From Alphaproteobacteria bacterium UBA2966 (GTDB lineage Bacteria; Pseudomonadota; Alphaproteobacteria; UBA2966): a DNA stretch of 33,831 nucleotides. Positions 24,284 through 32,044 of this stretch are shown here, in pieces (positions within the stretch are counted from its first letter, which is position 1; each line of letters starts with the position of its first letter). Made by a program: the position numbers and the translations under genes. The notes below the pieces were generated by a model. That model was not told the origin of the DNA. It made no database searches and saw only the letters and a list, made by a program, of their open reading frames with translations. The stretch spans positions 1-33,831 of the forward strand of contig DEBC01000002.1 of the NCBI GenBank assembly GCA_002348365.1, written 5' to 3'.

Positions 24284-25018
24284 TCAGTCTGACAAGGTGC
24301 GATCAAGCCAAGCGAGGAACCCACCCGCCGCAGGCATCAACTTATCGTCAGACCCGGGACCACCGGCTTGTCCACCCTTCGCTCGCGGGGGCAAGTACTT
24401 GTTGACGGGCTGGGTCTCCATTTCAGGCATCAGATCGAATCCGCCTCGGGCCTCAACGAGCCTTGAGACGTGAGACTGTGGATCGGCCAGGTCACCGAAA
24501 TGACGGGCCGACGCCGGACACGTCGCGACACACGCCGGAACGCGATCGATTTCGTCGAGGTTCTCGTTGTAGATGCGGTCGATGCACAACGTGCATTTCT
24601 TCATCACGCCTGCATCCTGGTCATATTCCCTCGCACCATAAGGGCACGCCCACGAGCACAGCTTGCAGCCAATGCACATGTCCTCATCAACGAGGACGAT
24701 GCCGTCCTCGCTCCGCTTGTAGGAGGCACCTGTCGGGCACACCGTCACACAGGGTGCGTCCTCGCAGTGAAGGCACGACTTGGGGAAGTGCACGAGGCGG
24801 CCCGATTCTCCCTCTCCGACCTCGAAAGTGTGAATGCGGTTCAACCAGACACCGGAAGGATCGGTATCGTAAGGCCGTTCATCGGTCAGCGGTGCGTGAT
24901 ACCCGCCCGTGTTCCATTCCTTGCAATTGACGGCACAGGCATGACAACCAACGCAGGTATCAAGATCGATGACCAGGCCGAGACGTTTCTCCGACGGCGC
25001 TGTAGGAAGCCCTGTCAT
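24284..25018 (-). CDS. soeB: Iron-sulfur electron-transfer subunit, DmsB/SoeB-like
   Basis: 244 residues with four cysteine clusters for four [4Fe-4S] centres: CVGCHACAVNCKEWN (Cys22, 25, 28, 32), CLHCEDAPCVTVCP, CIGCKLCSWACPYG, and CTLCIDR paired with CVATCP. It shuttles electrons from the molybdenum subunit to the membrane anchor on the cytoplasmic side; no signal sequence is present. The ATG at 25018 follows the soeA stop by one base and its ribosome site (GGGAG) lies inside the end of soeA. The frame extends upstream to 25099, but that would overlap soeA. Confidence 0.9.
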   Translation of the reverse strand: MTGLPTAPSEKRLGLVIDLDTCVGCHACAVNCKEWNTGGYHAPLTDERPYDTDPSGVWLNRIHTFEVGEGESGRLVHFPKSCLHCEDAPCVTVCPTGASYKRSEDGIVLVDEDMCIGCKLCSWACPYGAREYDQDAGVMKKCTLCIDRIYNENLDEIDRVPACVATCPASARHFGDLADPQSHVSRLVEARGGFDLMPEMETQPVNKYLPPRAKGGQAGGPGSDDKLMPAAGGFLAWLDRTLSD

Positions 25019-25019
25019 T

Positions 25020-27947
25020 TCAGGCTCCCTGCCTTTTGTCGCTAGAGTCGGTGACGTCGGCACCGATGCGGAGGATGCTGGGCCGCTCGTCGACACCACT
25101 CAGTTTTCCGAGCGGATTGAACTGAGGCGCTGCCTCGCCGGCTTCTTCCTCTGCTACTTTTTCGATCCGCACCCGAAGGTCGTACCAGGCTGCCTGACCG
25201 GTGACCGGATCGGAATTACTGTAGCGATAGCCACTCTCCCGCGCCGGCAGCAACTCGTGGATCAAGTGATTGAGGAGAAATCCCTCTTTAGATTCGGGCG
25301 AGTCCTCCGCGAGGTTCCAGGCGCCCGCACGCTTGCCGATGGCGTTCCACGTCCACACCGTGTTCGGGTTAACCCCGTCCATGAGCCGAACACGCGTCTT
25401 GATCCGGCCGTTACGGCTCTCGACCCAGACCCAGTCCTCGTCGTCGATGCCGAGGGACTGTGCCAGTATCCTCGGGACGTAGAGACGGTTTGACGTATGA
25501 ATCTGACGGAGCCAGGCATTCTGGGAACCCCAGGAGTGGTACATCGCCATGGGCCGCTGGGTCACGGCGTGAAGCTGAAAGCGGTCCGCCACCTCGAGCG
25601 CCTCTTCGAACGGCCGGTACCAAAACGGCAACGGATCGAAGTACGTCTCGATGCGCTCACGGTGCTTTTCAGGCGGTTGCGCCGGCCCGTGTCCACGTGC
25701 GGCAAGACGGAATTGCTGCAACTCCTCACTGTAAAGCTGCAGGATGATGGGTGAGCGGGTGGCGACGAAACTGTTCTCGTAGGCGTAATCCAGGTAGGCC
25801 GTGTTGACGTTCTTGAAGTAGCGGGCCTCCGTCGGGATCTCGCCCTGCCAGAATCCCTGATTGTCGATGTAGCGCTGCAGCTGGTCCGGGTTAGGAGGAC
25901 CGGTCCCGCTCATAATCCCGTTTGCGCCACGCCAACCCGAAAGCATGCCCACGCCCGGGCGGCGCTCATGATTGATCATGTAGTCCCGGTAGCCACCCGG
26001 ATACTGAGGGTTCCCCTGTTCGTCCACCATTCCCGGAAGCCCCAGACGCGCACCCAGATCCAGCAAGACGTCCTGAAACGGCCGAACGTCACGTTGCGGC
26101 GTGACGACAGGGTGGCGTATGGCGTCATTGGCCGAATCAGCGTCGCTGATCGGTCTGTCCAAGAGGGAAATGCAATCCCAGCGCTCGAGGTAGGTGGTAT
26201 CGGGAAGGACCAGATCCGCATAAGCCACCATCTCCGAGTAAAAGGCGTCCGAATATATGATCCGGGGAATCTTGTACTCGTCTGTGGCGCCTTCCTTCTC
26301 AGTCAGCATCTGGATGGTTTCGGCCGTGTTCATGGCTGAGTTCCAGGCCATATTGGCCATGTACATGAACAGCGTGTCGATGGGATACGGGTCGCCTCGC
26401 CAGGCGTTCGAGATAACCGTGTGCATCATGCCATGGGCGGCGAGCGGAGCCTCCCAGGAGAATGCCTTGTCGATACGTTGCGGCGTACCGTCATCGTCGA
26501 TCAGCAGGTCATCCGGCTTTCGCGGAAAACCCAGATGCGGACCCGGCAAGGGGCTGTTCGGTGATACATCCTCCGGATGGCCGGATGGCTGAGGCAGGGA
26601 GTCGAGCGATTTCGGATAGGGCGGCTTGAAGCGCCATCCTCCCGGCGTATCGATACTGCCGAGGATGATCTGGAGCAGGTGGATCGCCCGACAGGTATGG
26701 AACCCGTTCGAATGGGCCGAGATGCCGCGCATCCCATGCATGCTGACTGGTCGGCCGATCATGCGTTCGTGCTTACGGCCAGCCCAGTCTGTCCAGGGTT
26801 GCTCGATGATCACTTCCTCCGAAAAGGCGGCATGGGCCAGTTCTGCGGCGATACGGCGGATCGTCGCAGCGGAAACACCGATACGCGAAGCGACGGCGTC
26901 CGGTGCGTATTGCGCATCCAGATAGCGTTCCGCGATCAGCTCGAACACCGGGCGCGCCGTGCGGCCATCAGCAAATGGCCGTGCACCTTTGAGAAGCGGT
27001 TCGACGTCCGGATCCAGCGCATGGCACAGCCCGTCCGTTTTGCCGTCCCAGCACAAGGGGCGCCCTTCGTTATCGCGAGCGAACAGACCATCATCCGCGG
27101 CGCCGGGATCATCGACCACGAGCCATGGCGCGTTGGTGTACCGGCGCAGGTACTCGACATCGACCTTCCCGGCATTGATCAATTCGTGGATCAAGGCGAA
27201 GACGAGCAACCCGTCCGTGCCCGGCGTCACGCCGAGCCACTCGTCAGCGACCGCGGAGTAGCCGGTACGAACCGGATTGACCGAAACAAATTTGACGCCG
27301 CGCTCCTTGAGGCGGCTGAGTCCCATCTTGATGGGGTTGGAGTCATGATCCTCGGCGACGCCGAACATCATGAAGTACCGCGTGTGTTCCCAGTCCGGCT
27401 CGCCGAATTCCCAGAACGCACTGCCGACCGTATAGAGGCCCGCAGCAGCCATATTGACCGAACAAAATCCTCCATGTGCAGCGTAGTTGGGCGTGCCGAA
27501 CTGCATTGCCCACCAGGAGGTGAGTGCCTGGCTCTGATCCCGGCCGGTGAAGAATGCCAGCCGGTGAGGGTTGGTTGCCCGAGCTCGCGCCAACCATGCC
27601 GTGGCGAGGTCGAGGGCCTCCTCCCACTCAATCTCTTCGAATTCCCCGGCCCCGCGTTCTCCGACTCGCCGCAGGGGCTTGGTTAGCCGGGCCGGCGACT
27701 TGAGATGCATGATGCCGGCAGAGCCTTTGGCACAGAGCACGCCCCGATTTACCGGATGATCGCGATTGCCTTCGATGTAACGGACATCGCCGTCCTTGAA
27801 ATGAACCTTGATGCCACATCGGCAGGCGCACATGTAGCAGGTCGTGAACTTCACTTCGTCCGAAACACGAGGTGATTCGTCGACCCTGTGCCCGTCAACG
27901 GTCACTTCAGGCTCAAGTTCAGATTCCGCGTTGTTCGAAACTGTCAT
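25020..27947 (-). CDS. soeA: Molybdopterin oxidoreductase, catalytic subunit of SoeABC-type sulfite dehydrogenase
   Basis: 975 residues, matching SoeA in length. The N-terminal [4Fe-4S] site is TTCYMCACRCG (Cys37, 40, 44) with Cys72 in GVLCAKGSAG. Molybdopterin-binding segments include FFTGRDQSQALTSWWAMQFG, HGGFCSVNMAAAG (Cys162, the probable Mo ligand), GVAEDHDSNPIK and, near the C-terminus, TQRPMAMYHSWGSQNAWLRQ. There is no Tat signal, consistent with cytoplasmic SoeA and unlike periplasmic thiosulfate, polysulfide or tetrathionate reductases. SoeABC oxidises sulfite to sulfate with quinone as acceptor. The stop is TGA, one base before soeB. Family and subunit type are firm; sulfite as substrate is from recalled family resemblance. 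Confidence 0.83.
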   Translation of the reverse strand: MTVSNNAESELEPEVTVDGHRVDESPRVSDEVKFTTCYMCACRCGIKVHFKDGDVRYIEGNRDHPVNRGVLCAKGSAGIMHLKSPARLTKPLRRVGERGAGEFEEIEWEEALDLATAWLARARATNPHRLAFFTGRDQSQALTSWWAMQFGTPNYAAHGGFCSVNMAAAGLYTVGSAFWEFGEPDWEHTRYFMMFGVAEDHDSNPIKMGLSRLKERGVKFVSVNPVRTGYSAVADEWLGVTPGTDGLLVFALIHELINAGKVDVEYLRRYTNAPWLVVDDPGAADDGLFARDNEGRPLCWDGKTDGLCHALDPDVEPLLKGARPFADGRTARPVFELIAERYLDAQYAPDAVASRIGVSAATIRRIAAELAHAAFSEEVIIEQPWTDWAGRKHERMIGRPVSMHGMRGISAHSNGFHTCRAIHLLQIILGSIDTPGGWRFKPPYPKSLDSLPQPSGHPEDVSPNSPLPGPHLGFPRKPDDLLIDDDGTPQRIDKAFSWEAPLAAHGMMHTVISNAWRGDPYPIDTLFMYMANMAWNSAMNTAETIQMLTEKEGATDEYKIPRIIYSDAFYSEMVAYADLVLPDTTYLERWDCISLLDRPISDADSANDAIRHPVVTPQRDVRPFQDVLLDLGARLGLPGMVDEQGNPQYPGGYRDYMINHERRPGVGMLSGWRGANGIMSGTGPPNPDQLQRYIDNQGFWQGEIPTEARYFKNVNTAYLDYAYENSFVATRSPIILQLYSEELQQFRLAARGHGPAQPPEKHRERIETYFDPLPFWYRPFEEALEVADRFQLHAVTQRPMAMYHSWGSQNAWLRQIHTSNRLYVPRILAQSLGIDDEDWVWVESRNGRIKTRVRLMDGVNPNTVWTWNAIGKRAGAWNLAEDSPESKEGFLLNHLIHELLPARESGYRYSNSDPVTGQAAWYDLRVRIEKVAEEEAGEAAPQFNPLGKLSGVDERPSILRIGADVTDSSDKRQGA

Positions 27948-28025
27948 ACCGCTGCCACGTTGCCTGTCCGATTCACTTAAGAGTGCACAACGGGCCGGGT
28001 ATGGCCAGCGTGCTCGAGGTTCACA

Positions 28026-28619
28026 TCAGGCAGCTGCGTCCTGCGTATCCTCGTCATAACGGAACTGGGGATCGATCTCGGTTCTGTCAAGGTTGTTAGA
28101 GAGTGTCGATGTCACATACCAACCGATGACGGCAATAACTTCGAACAATTCAGCGACGGACAGTCCTTCGTCGTTAAACTGCTTGATCTCCTGCTCGGAG
28201 AGACGGCCTTGGGTATCCCAGATCCGTTTGGCGGCGCGCTGGACGAGCGCATGCCGCGGGTCCGACATGGGCCGGCCTTCCCGCATCGCCTGAATGTCCG
28301 CATGGCTCATCTTCATCTGTTTGGCGAAGTTCGAATGCGCCGACATGCAATAGTGGCATTTCGTCCGGCGCGAAACCTCAACGGAGACAATCTCACGCTC
28401 AATGGCGCGGAGCTCAGTTTTTTGCAGGTTTCGACGCATCGCTTCGAACGCCTTGACCACGGCCCACGAATTCGCGAGGACCTTGTGAAAGTTTGGAATG
28501 AGGCCGCCGAACATCTTGCTGATGTCCTGAAGCGCGGCGTCCCTCTCGGGGTCACCGCTACCCGGCTCGTAGCCGGGAATGATCTGTCTCATGCCCTCGT
28601 GTTCGTACAGTTCGCTCAT
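28026..28619 (-). CDS. AhpD-like carboxymuconolactone decarboxylase family protein with CxxC
   Basis: 197 residues. The alkylhydroperoxidase AhpD core has the redox motif RRTKCHYCMSAH (Cys88, Cys91, His95) with the conserved Glu in AIEREIVSVEVS just before it. LIPNFHKVLANSWAVVKAFEAM at the N-terminus and AELFEVIAVIGWYV at the C-terminus are typical of the peroxidase-related subfamily. Such proteins reduce peroxides or act as thiol partners for peroxiredoxins, which is notable given the peroxiredoxin-like selenoprotein further down the same strand. CGGAGTAG precedes the ATG by a few bases. It lies 78 bases upstream of soeA and may be in the same transcript. Confidence 0.9.
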   Translation of the reverse strand: MSELYEHEGMRQIIPGYEPGSGDPERDAALQDISKMFGGLIPNFHKVLANSWAVVKAFEAMRRNLQKTELRAIEREIVSVEVSRRTKCHYCMSAHSNFAKQMKMSHADIQAMREGRPMSDPRHALVQRAAKRIWDTQGRLSEQEIKQFNDEGLSVAELFEVIAVIGWYVTSTLSNNLDRTEIDPQFRYDEDTQDAAA

Positions 28620-28636
28620 CGTGCTACTCCGTCCGC

Positions 28637-28888
28637 CCCCTCGACGAAAGTCCGGCCACCACTGGAAACGGCATCCACTTTGGGTTCATCGCTGCGTCAA
28701 AAGACGATGTGCACGCGTTCTATGATGCCGCCATTGCCGCCGGCGCCAGCGATGACGGTGCTCCCGGCCCTCGACCCCTCTACGGCGAGCCCTACAACGG
28801 CTGCTTCGTGCGCAACTCCGACGGACACAAGATCGAGGCTGCCTTCTGGGATACCGAACTCGCGGAGAAAATCGGAATGAGTTTCTAA
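28637..28888 (+). pseudogene. C-terminal fragment of a VOC (glyoxalase/bleomycin-resistance) gene
   Basis: An open stretch without a proper start reads RPLDESPATTGNGIHFGFIA, then DDVHAFYDAAIAAGASDDGAPGPRPLYG and NGCFVRNSDGHKIEAAFWD, ending at TAA. This is the second half of a VOC-domain protein (G-N-G-x-H, the A-x-x-A-G-x-x-D-x-G-A-P-G-x-R-P motif, and D-G-H-K-I-E-A with the metal-binding Glu). The first half is missing: the sequence upstream belongs to the AhpD-like gene on the other strand. It is a 5'-truncated remnant, tail-to-tail with the EamA gene, whose stop it overlaps. An internal GTG could give a peptide of about 60 residues, unlikely to fold alone. Confidence 0.75.
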
Positions 28889-29757
28889 AGCGCCCTACCC
28901 GGCACACGCTCGGCGCGGCCTTCACGATGTGCAGCAATGGTATTGCCGCCGACGATCAGGATGGCTCCGATCCAGGTCCAGGTATCAGGTATCTGGGCGA
29001 ATACCAGAAAGCCGATGATGGTCACGAAAATCAGCCGCACGAAATCGAACGGCACGATCACTGAGACGTCGGCAGCACCATAGGCCCTGACCAGGCACAG
29101 CTGGGCGATCGTACCGAGCGCGCCGGACGCCGCAGCCACACCGAGGATTTCGAAAGACGGAGACTGCCAGACCGGCAGCGACATGGCCAGAGTCACCACC
29201 GACATGAACAGCGACACGAAGAAGACCACCGTGAAGGGTGCCTCAGTGGCACTGAGTTTCCGAGTGATCAGGGCGGATGCCGCGAATCCGCACGCGGCAA
29301 GAAGCGTCACCAGCGCCCCAATATGAACGATGGCGATTCCCGGCCGGATGATGACCAGCACGCCGATGAACCCCACGATCACGGCAATCCAGCGTGCCCA
29401 GGTCGCCTTTTCGCGAAGGATCAGCACGCCACCCAGGGTGGCGAAGATCGGCATGGAGAATGAGAGTGCCGTTGCCTCGGCCAGGGGAATGAGGCTCAGC
29501 GCCACCACCCACAAGGTGAAGCCGAAGACGCTGGAGAATCCTCGTGCGACGTGCAGCAGCGGGCGCTGGGTCTTGAGCCCCTCCAGGCCTGTGCGCAGCA
29601 GCCAAGGGCTGAGGAAGAAAAGGCCGAAAATGCTGCGCAGGAAGACGGTTTGAAAGGGATGCAGTTCGGTCGTGATGTGCCGCAGCATGCCGTCCATGGA
29701 GGCGAAACAGAACATCGCCACGGACATCCATAACCCACCCCGAATAGCGGCCGGCAC
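28885..29757 (-). CDS. EamA/DMT superfamily transporter
   Basis: 290 residues with about ten hydrophobic segments in two EamA repeats. The first repeat contains MFCFASMDGMLRHITTELHPFQTVFLRSIFG; the second starts near ALVTLLAACGFAASALITRKLS and ends with the family's last loop PDTWTWIGAILIVGGNTIAAHRE. DMT transporters export or import small metabolites such as amino acids; the substrate is unknown. I keep the GTG at 29757 because GAGGGGAAG lies about 8 bases upstream; an ATG ten codons later is possible. It is 41 bases downstream of the formamidase-like hydrolase gene on the same strand, so the two may be cotranscribed. Confidence 0.92.
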   Translation of the reverse strand: MPAAIRGGLWMSVAMFCFASMDGMLRHITTELHPFQTVFLRSIFGLFFLSPWLLRTGLEGLKTQRPLLHVARGFSSVFGFTLWVVALSLIPLAEATALSFSMPIFATLGGVLILREKATWARWIAVIVGFIGVLVIIRPGIAIVHIGALVTLLAACGFAASALITRKLSATEAPFTVVFFVSLFMSVVTLAMSLPVWQSPSFEILGVAAASGALGTIAQLCLVRAYGAADVSVIVPFDFVRLIFVTIIGFLVFAQIPDTWTWIGAILIVGGNTIAAHREGRAERVPGRAL

Positions 29758-29798
29758 GTGCGCTTCCCCTCAGGCCACCCCAGCGCGAGGCCGTCGCG

Positions 29799-30665
29799 CT
29801 AGGCCAACTCCATCTGAGCCAGAATCGCGCGGGTCAACGGATGGTCCGGTTCGGCCAGCCGATTGGTGACATCGAGATGATTGTCGGACCCCATCTCCAG
29901 GTACTCAGCCTCGAGGCCCTGCACACGGCATTTCTGCGTAAAATCCTTTGACTGACGTTTGAAGGACTCTGATTCGCCGCCACCCACGGCACATATGACG
30001 GGGCCTTCGAAATGCAGCGGGAGGTGCTGCGGGCTGTTGGCGGCGGCGGTCTCGGCCGTGAGACCGAGGACCTCCTGCAGATCTGTGTGACGGTGGGGCT
30101 CGATGTCGAACACGCCGCTGATGGGGATCGCGCCCGTTACGAGGTCAGCCGGAAGCCCGTAATCGGTCCGCCAGTCGGTCGCCATCATCATGCCTGTCAG
30201 TTGGCCACCAGCCGAATGGCCGCAGACGTGAATGCGGTGAGGGTCGCCGTTGTGCTCACCAATGTTGTTGAAGGTCCACACCAGTGACCGACGGACCTGG
30301 TCCACGATGTTCGGGATCGTGACGTTGGGACACAGCTCGTATTCCGGGGTCACAGCAGCACCGCCGGCCGCGATCACCGGCTCCACGGCCTCGCTGAACT
30401 GATCTTTCTCGAAAGCACGCCAATAGCCGCCATGGATGAAGAAGAATACCGGTGCACCCGGTGCCGCGGCGGGAAAGACGTCGAGAATCTGTCGCGGGGT
30501 ATCGCCGTACTCCACGTTCAGGCGGCAGTCGAGCCGCTCACGGGCCTCCGCACTGCGTGCTTTGGCACCCTCAAAGTACCCTTCGATATTCTCGATGGTC
30601 AGGAGCGGCAGCCACTCAAGATTGAGCACATCGCGCTCAGCCTCTGTCATGTTCTCGTAATTCAT
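29799..30665 (-). CDS. Alpha/beta hydrolase, kynurenine-formamidase-like esterase
   Basis: 288 residues. The oxyanion motif FFFIHGGYWRAF (HGGYW at residues 78-82) and nucleophile elbow CGHSAGGQLTGMM (Ser151) are those of the arylformamidase/HSL-like group; a likely catalytic His is in GSDNHLDV. Kynurenine formamidase cleaves N-formylkynurenine in tryptophan breakdown, but no other gene of that pathway is here and relatives hydrolyse varied esters and amides. I start at the ATG at 30665; a TTG eight codons upstream is in frame. It precedes the EamA transporter. Confidence 0.86.
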   Translation of the reverse strand: MNYENMTEAERDVLNLEWLPLLTIENIEGYFEGAKARSAEARERLDCRLNVEYGDTPRQILDVFPAAAPGAPVFFFIHGGYWRAFEKDQFSEAVEPVIAAGGAAVTPEYELCPNVTIPNIVDQVRRSLVWTFNNIGEHNGDPHRIHVCGHSAGGQLTGMMMATDWRTDYGLPADLVTGAIPISGVFDIEPHRHTDLQEVLGLTAETAAANSPQHLPLHFEGPVICAVGGGESESFKRQSKDFTQKCRVQGLEAEYLEMGSDNHLDVTNRLAEPDHPLTRAILAQMELA

Positions 30666-30804
30666 TGGGCTACCATCCGAGAGCGACAACGCGGGTTCCG
30701 ACTCAGGCGTGATCCTGCGTTAGAGTGAGTGGAGACTCATTGAGCACCCAGGTCGAATCGTCAGGGTAGCGCGTCCGATCGGGGCGGCAAACACGGAGGC
30801 CCGT

Positions 30805-31869
30805 ATGACCTATACTTTTGGTGTCCTGCTCGGCGATGACATTGGCCCGGAAGTTGTGCCCGAAGCTCTCAAGGTCGCGCGTACGGCACTCGACAAGGCT
30901 GGCGTCAACGCAACGTGGGAGGATGTCCCCGTGGGCTGGTCGGCCTATCAGGAACTGGGCACGACGATGCCGGAGGACACCATTCCACGCCTGCTGGAAA
31001 TGGATGGCTGCATACTGGGACCCATCGGCCACCGCGCCTATCCCCGGGACGATCCCAAGGCGATACGGCCTGTCCCCGTCATGCGCAAGCAGATGGATCT
31101 CTACATGAGCGTGCGACCCGCAAAGTCCTACCCCAACCTGCAATCGCTGCATCAGGATGTGGACATTGCGATCGTCCGCGAAAATTCAGAAGGTTTCCCG
31201 CCGGATCGGAACATGGTGATGGGCTCGGGCGAATTCCGCCCCACCAAGGACATGACCCTTTCGGTCCGCGTCATTACCCGGCGGGCAAGCGAACGTATCG
31301 CCCGAGCTGCGTTCGAGGTGGCCCGCGCAAGGCCGGCAAAACATGTGACCGCGGTGCACAAGGACACGGTGTTCATGTTGAGCTGCGCCATGTTCGCCGA
31401 GGAATGCCGCAAGGTGGCCGCGGAATACCCCGACATCACGTTCGATGAAGTCATGGTCGACAGCTTTGCGGCCCACCTCGTCATGAAGCCCCAGCAGTTC
31501 GATACGATCTGCATCACCAACACCTTCGGCGACATCATGGTCGATCTCGCGTCAGGCCTGGTCGGCGGAATGGGCATGGCGCCTGCGATTTCTGCAAGCG
31601 ACACTTTCGTCATGGCGCAGGCCAGCCATGGTTCGGCCCCCGACATCGCGGGCCAGGGCATCGCCAATCCCTACGCGGAGATCATGTCGATGGCCTTGAT
31701 GTTCGATCATCTCGGGCGCACGCGGTCTGATGAGGCCATGAGCGTAGCCGCGAACCATATTGAGACCGCCGTGGAGAGCATCATCGCAGCAGGCGCACCG
31801 CTCACTCCGGATCTTGGCGGAACTGCCTCGACGACCGAAATGGGTGAAGCCATCGCCGCGGCTGTCTGA
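30805..31869 (+). CDS. Isocitrate/isopropylmalate dehydrogenase family protein
   Basis: 354 residues. Beta-decarboxylating dehydrogenase motifs: FGVLLGDDIGPEVVPEALK at the N-terminus, VRENSEGFPP (substrate loop), TAVHKDTVFMLS with the catalytic Lys, VDSFAAHLVMKPQQFDTICITNTFGDIMVDLASGL with the metal-binding Asp residues, and GSAPDIAGQGIANPYAEIMS binding NAD. Substrate could be 3-isopropylmalate, tartrate, homoisocitrate or another 2-hydroxy acid. There are no leucine genes beside it, and the usual Arg-rich Arg-x-x-x-Arg substrate pocket (LYMSVRPAKS here) is modified, so a catabolic role is more likely. GGAGG lies 5 bases upstream. An aldehyde dehydrogenase follows after 175 bases. Confidence 0.9.
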   Translation: MTYTFGVLLGDDIGPEVVPEALKVARTALDKAGVNATWEDVPVGWSAYQELGTTMPEDTIPRLLEMDGCILGPIGHRAYPRDDPKAIRPVPVMRKQMDLYMSVRPAKSYPNLQSLHQDVDIAIVRENSEGFPPDRNMVMGSGEFRPTKDMTLSVRVITRRASERIARAAFEVARARPAKHVTAVHKDTVFMLSCAMFAEECRKVAAEYPDITFDEVMVDSFAAHLVMKPQQFDTICITNTFGDIMVDLASGLVGGMGMAPAISASDTFVMAQASHGSAPDIAGQGIANPYAEIMSMALMFDHLGRTRSDEAMSVAANHIETAVESIIAAGAPLTPDLGGTASTTEMGEAIAAAV

Positions 31870-31944
31870 TTCACGCGCCATCCCCCCTCACCCAGCTCCA
31901 GGTAAGTCGCGTCTTGTCGACGCGTCAACCCTATGCAACCCTCT

Positions 31945-32026
31945 CCCCCCGCTCGCGGGTGGAGAGGGAAATTGACGTGAAGCTTGGGTTCCCTCTCCCG
32001 CTTTCGGGAGAGGGTCAGGGTGAGGG
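31945..32026. repeat. Tandem-hairpin palindromic repeat, copy 1 (upstream of aldehyde dehydrogenase)
   Basis: Two GC-rich hairpins. The first pairs CCCTCTCC (31939-31946) with GGAGAGGG (31961-31968) around an inner CCCGC-TC-GCGGG stem. The second is a perfect 10-pair stem CCCTCTCCCG/CGGGAGAGGG at 31991-32014 with a CTTT loop, followed by TCAGGGTGAGGG. The same arrangement recurs at 33568-33650. This resembles REP-type intergenic palindromes. Confidence 0.75.
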
Positions 32027-32044
32027 ATAAGGAGAGTCACACTC

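Noticed and set aside
26577..27686. A 369-codon forward open frame inside soeA
   Set aside because: It is antisense to a highly conserved molybdopterin domain; long antisense frames are common in GC-rich coding DNA and the translation matches nothing.
25020..27947. SoeA as a selenocysteine formate dehydrogenase
   Set aside because: No in-frame TGA occurs; the likely Mo ligand is Cys162 and the overall sequence resembles sulfite dehydrogenase more than formate dehydrogenase.
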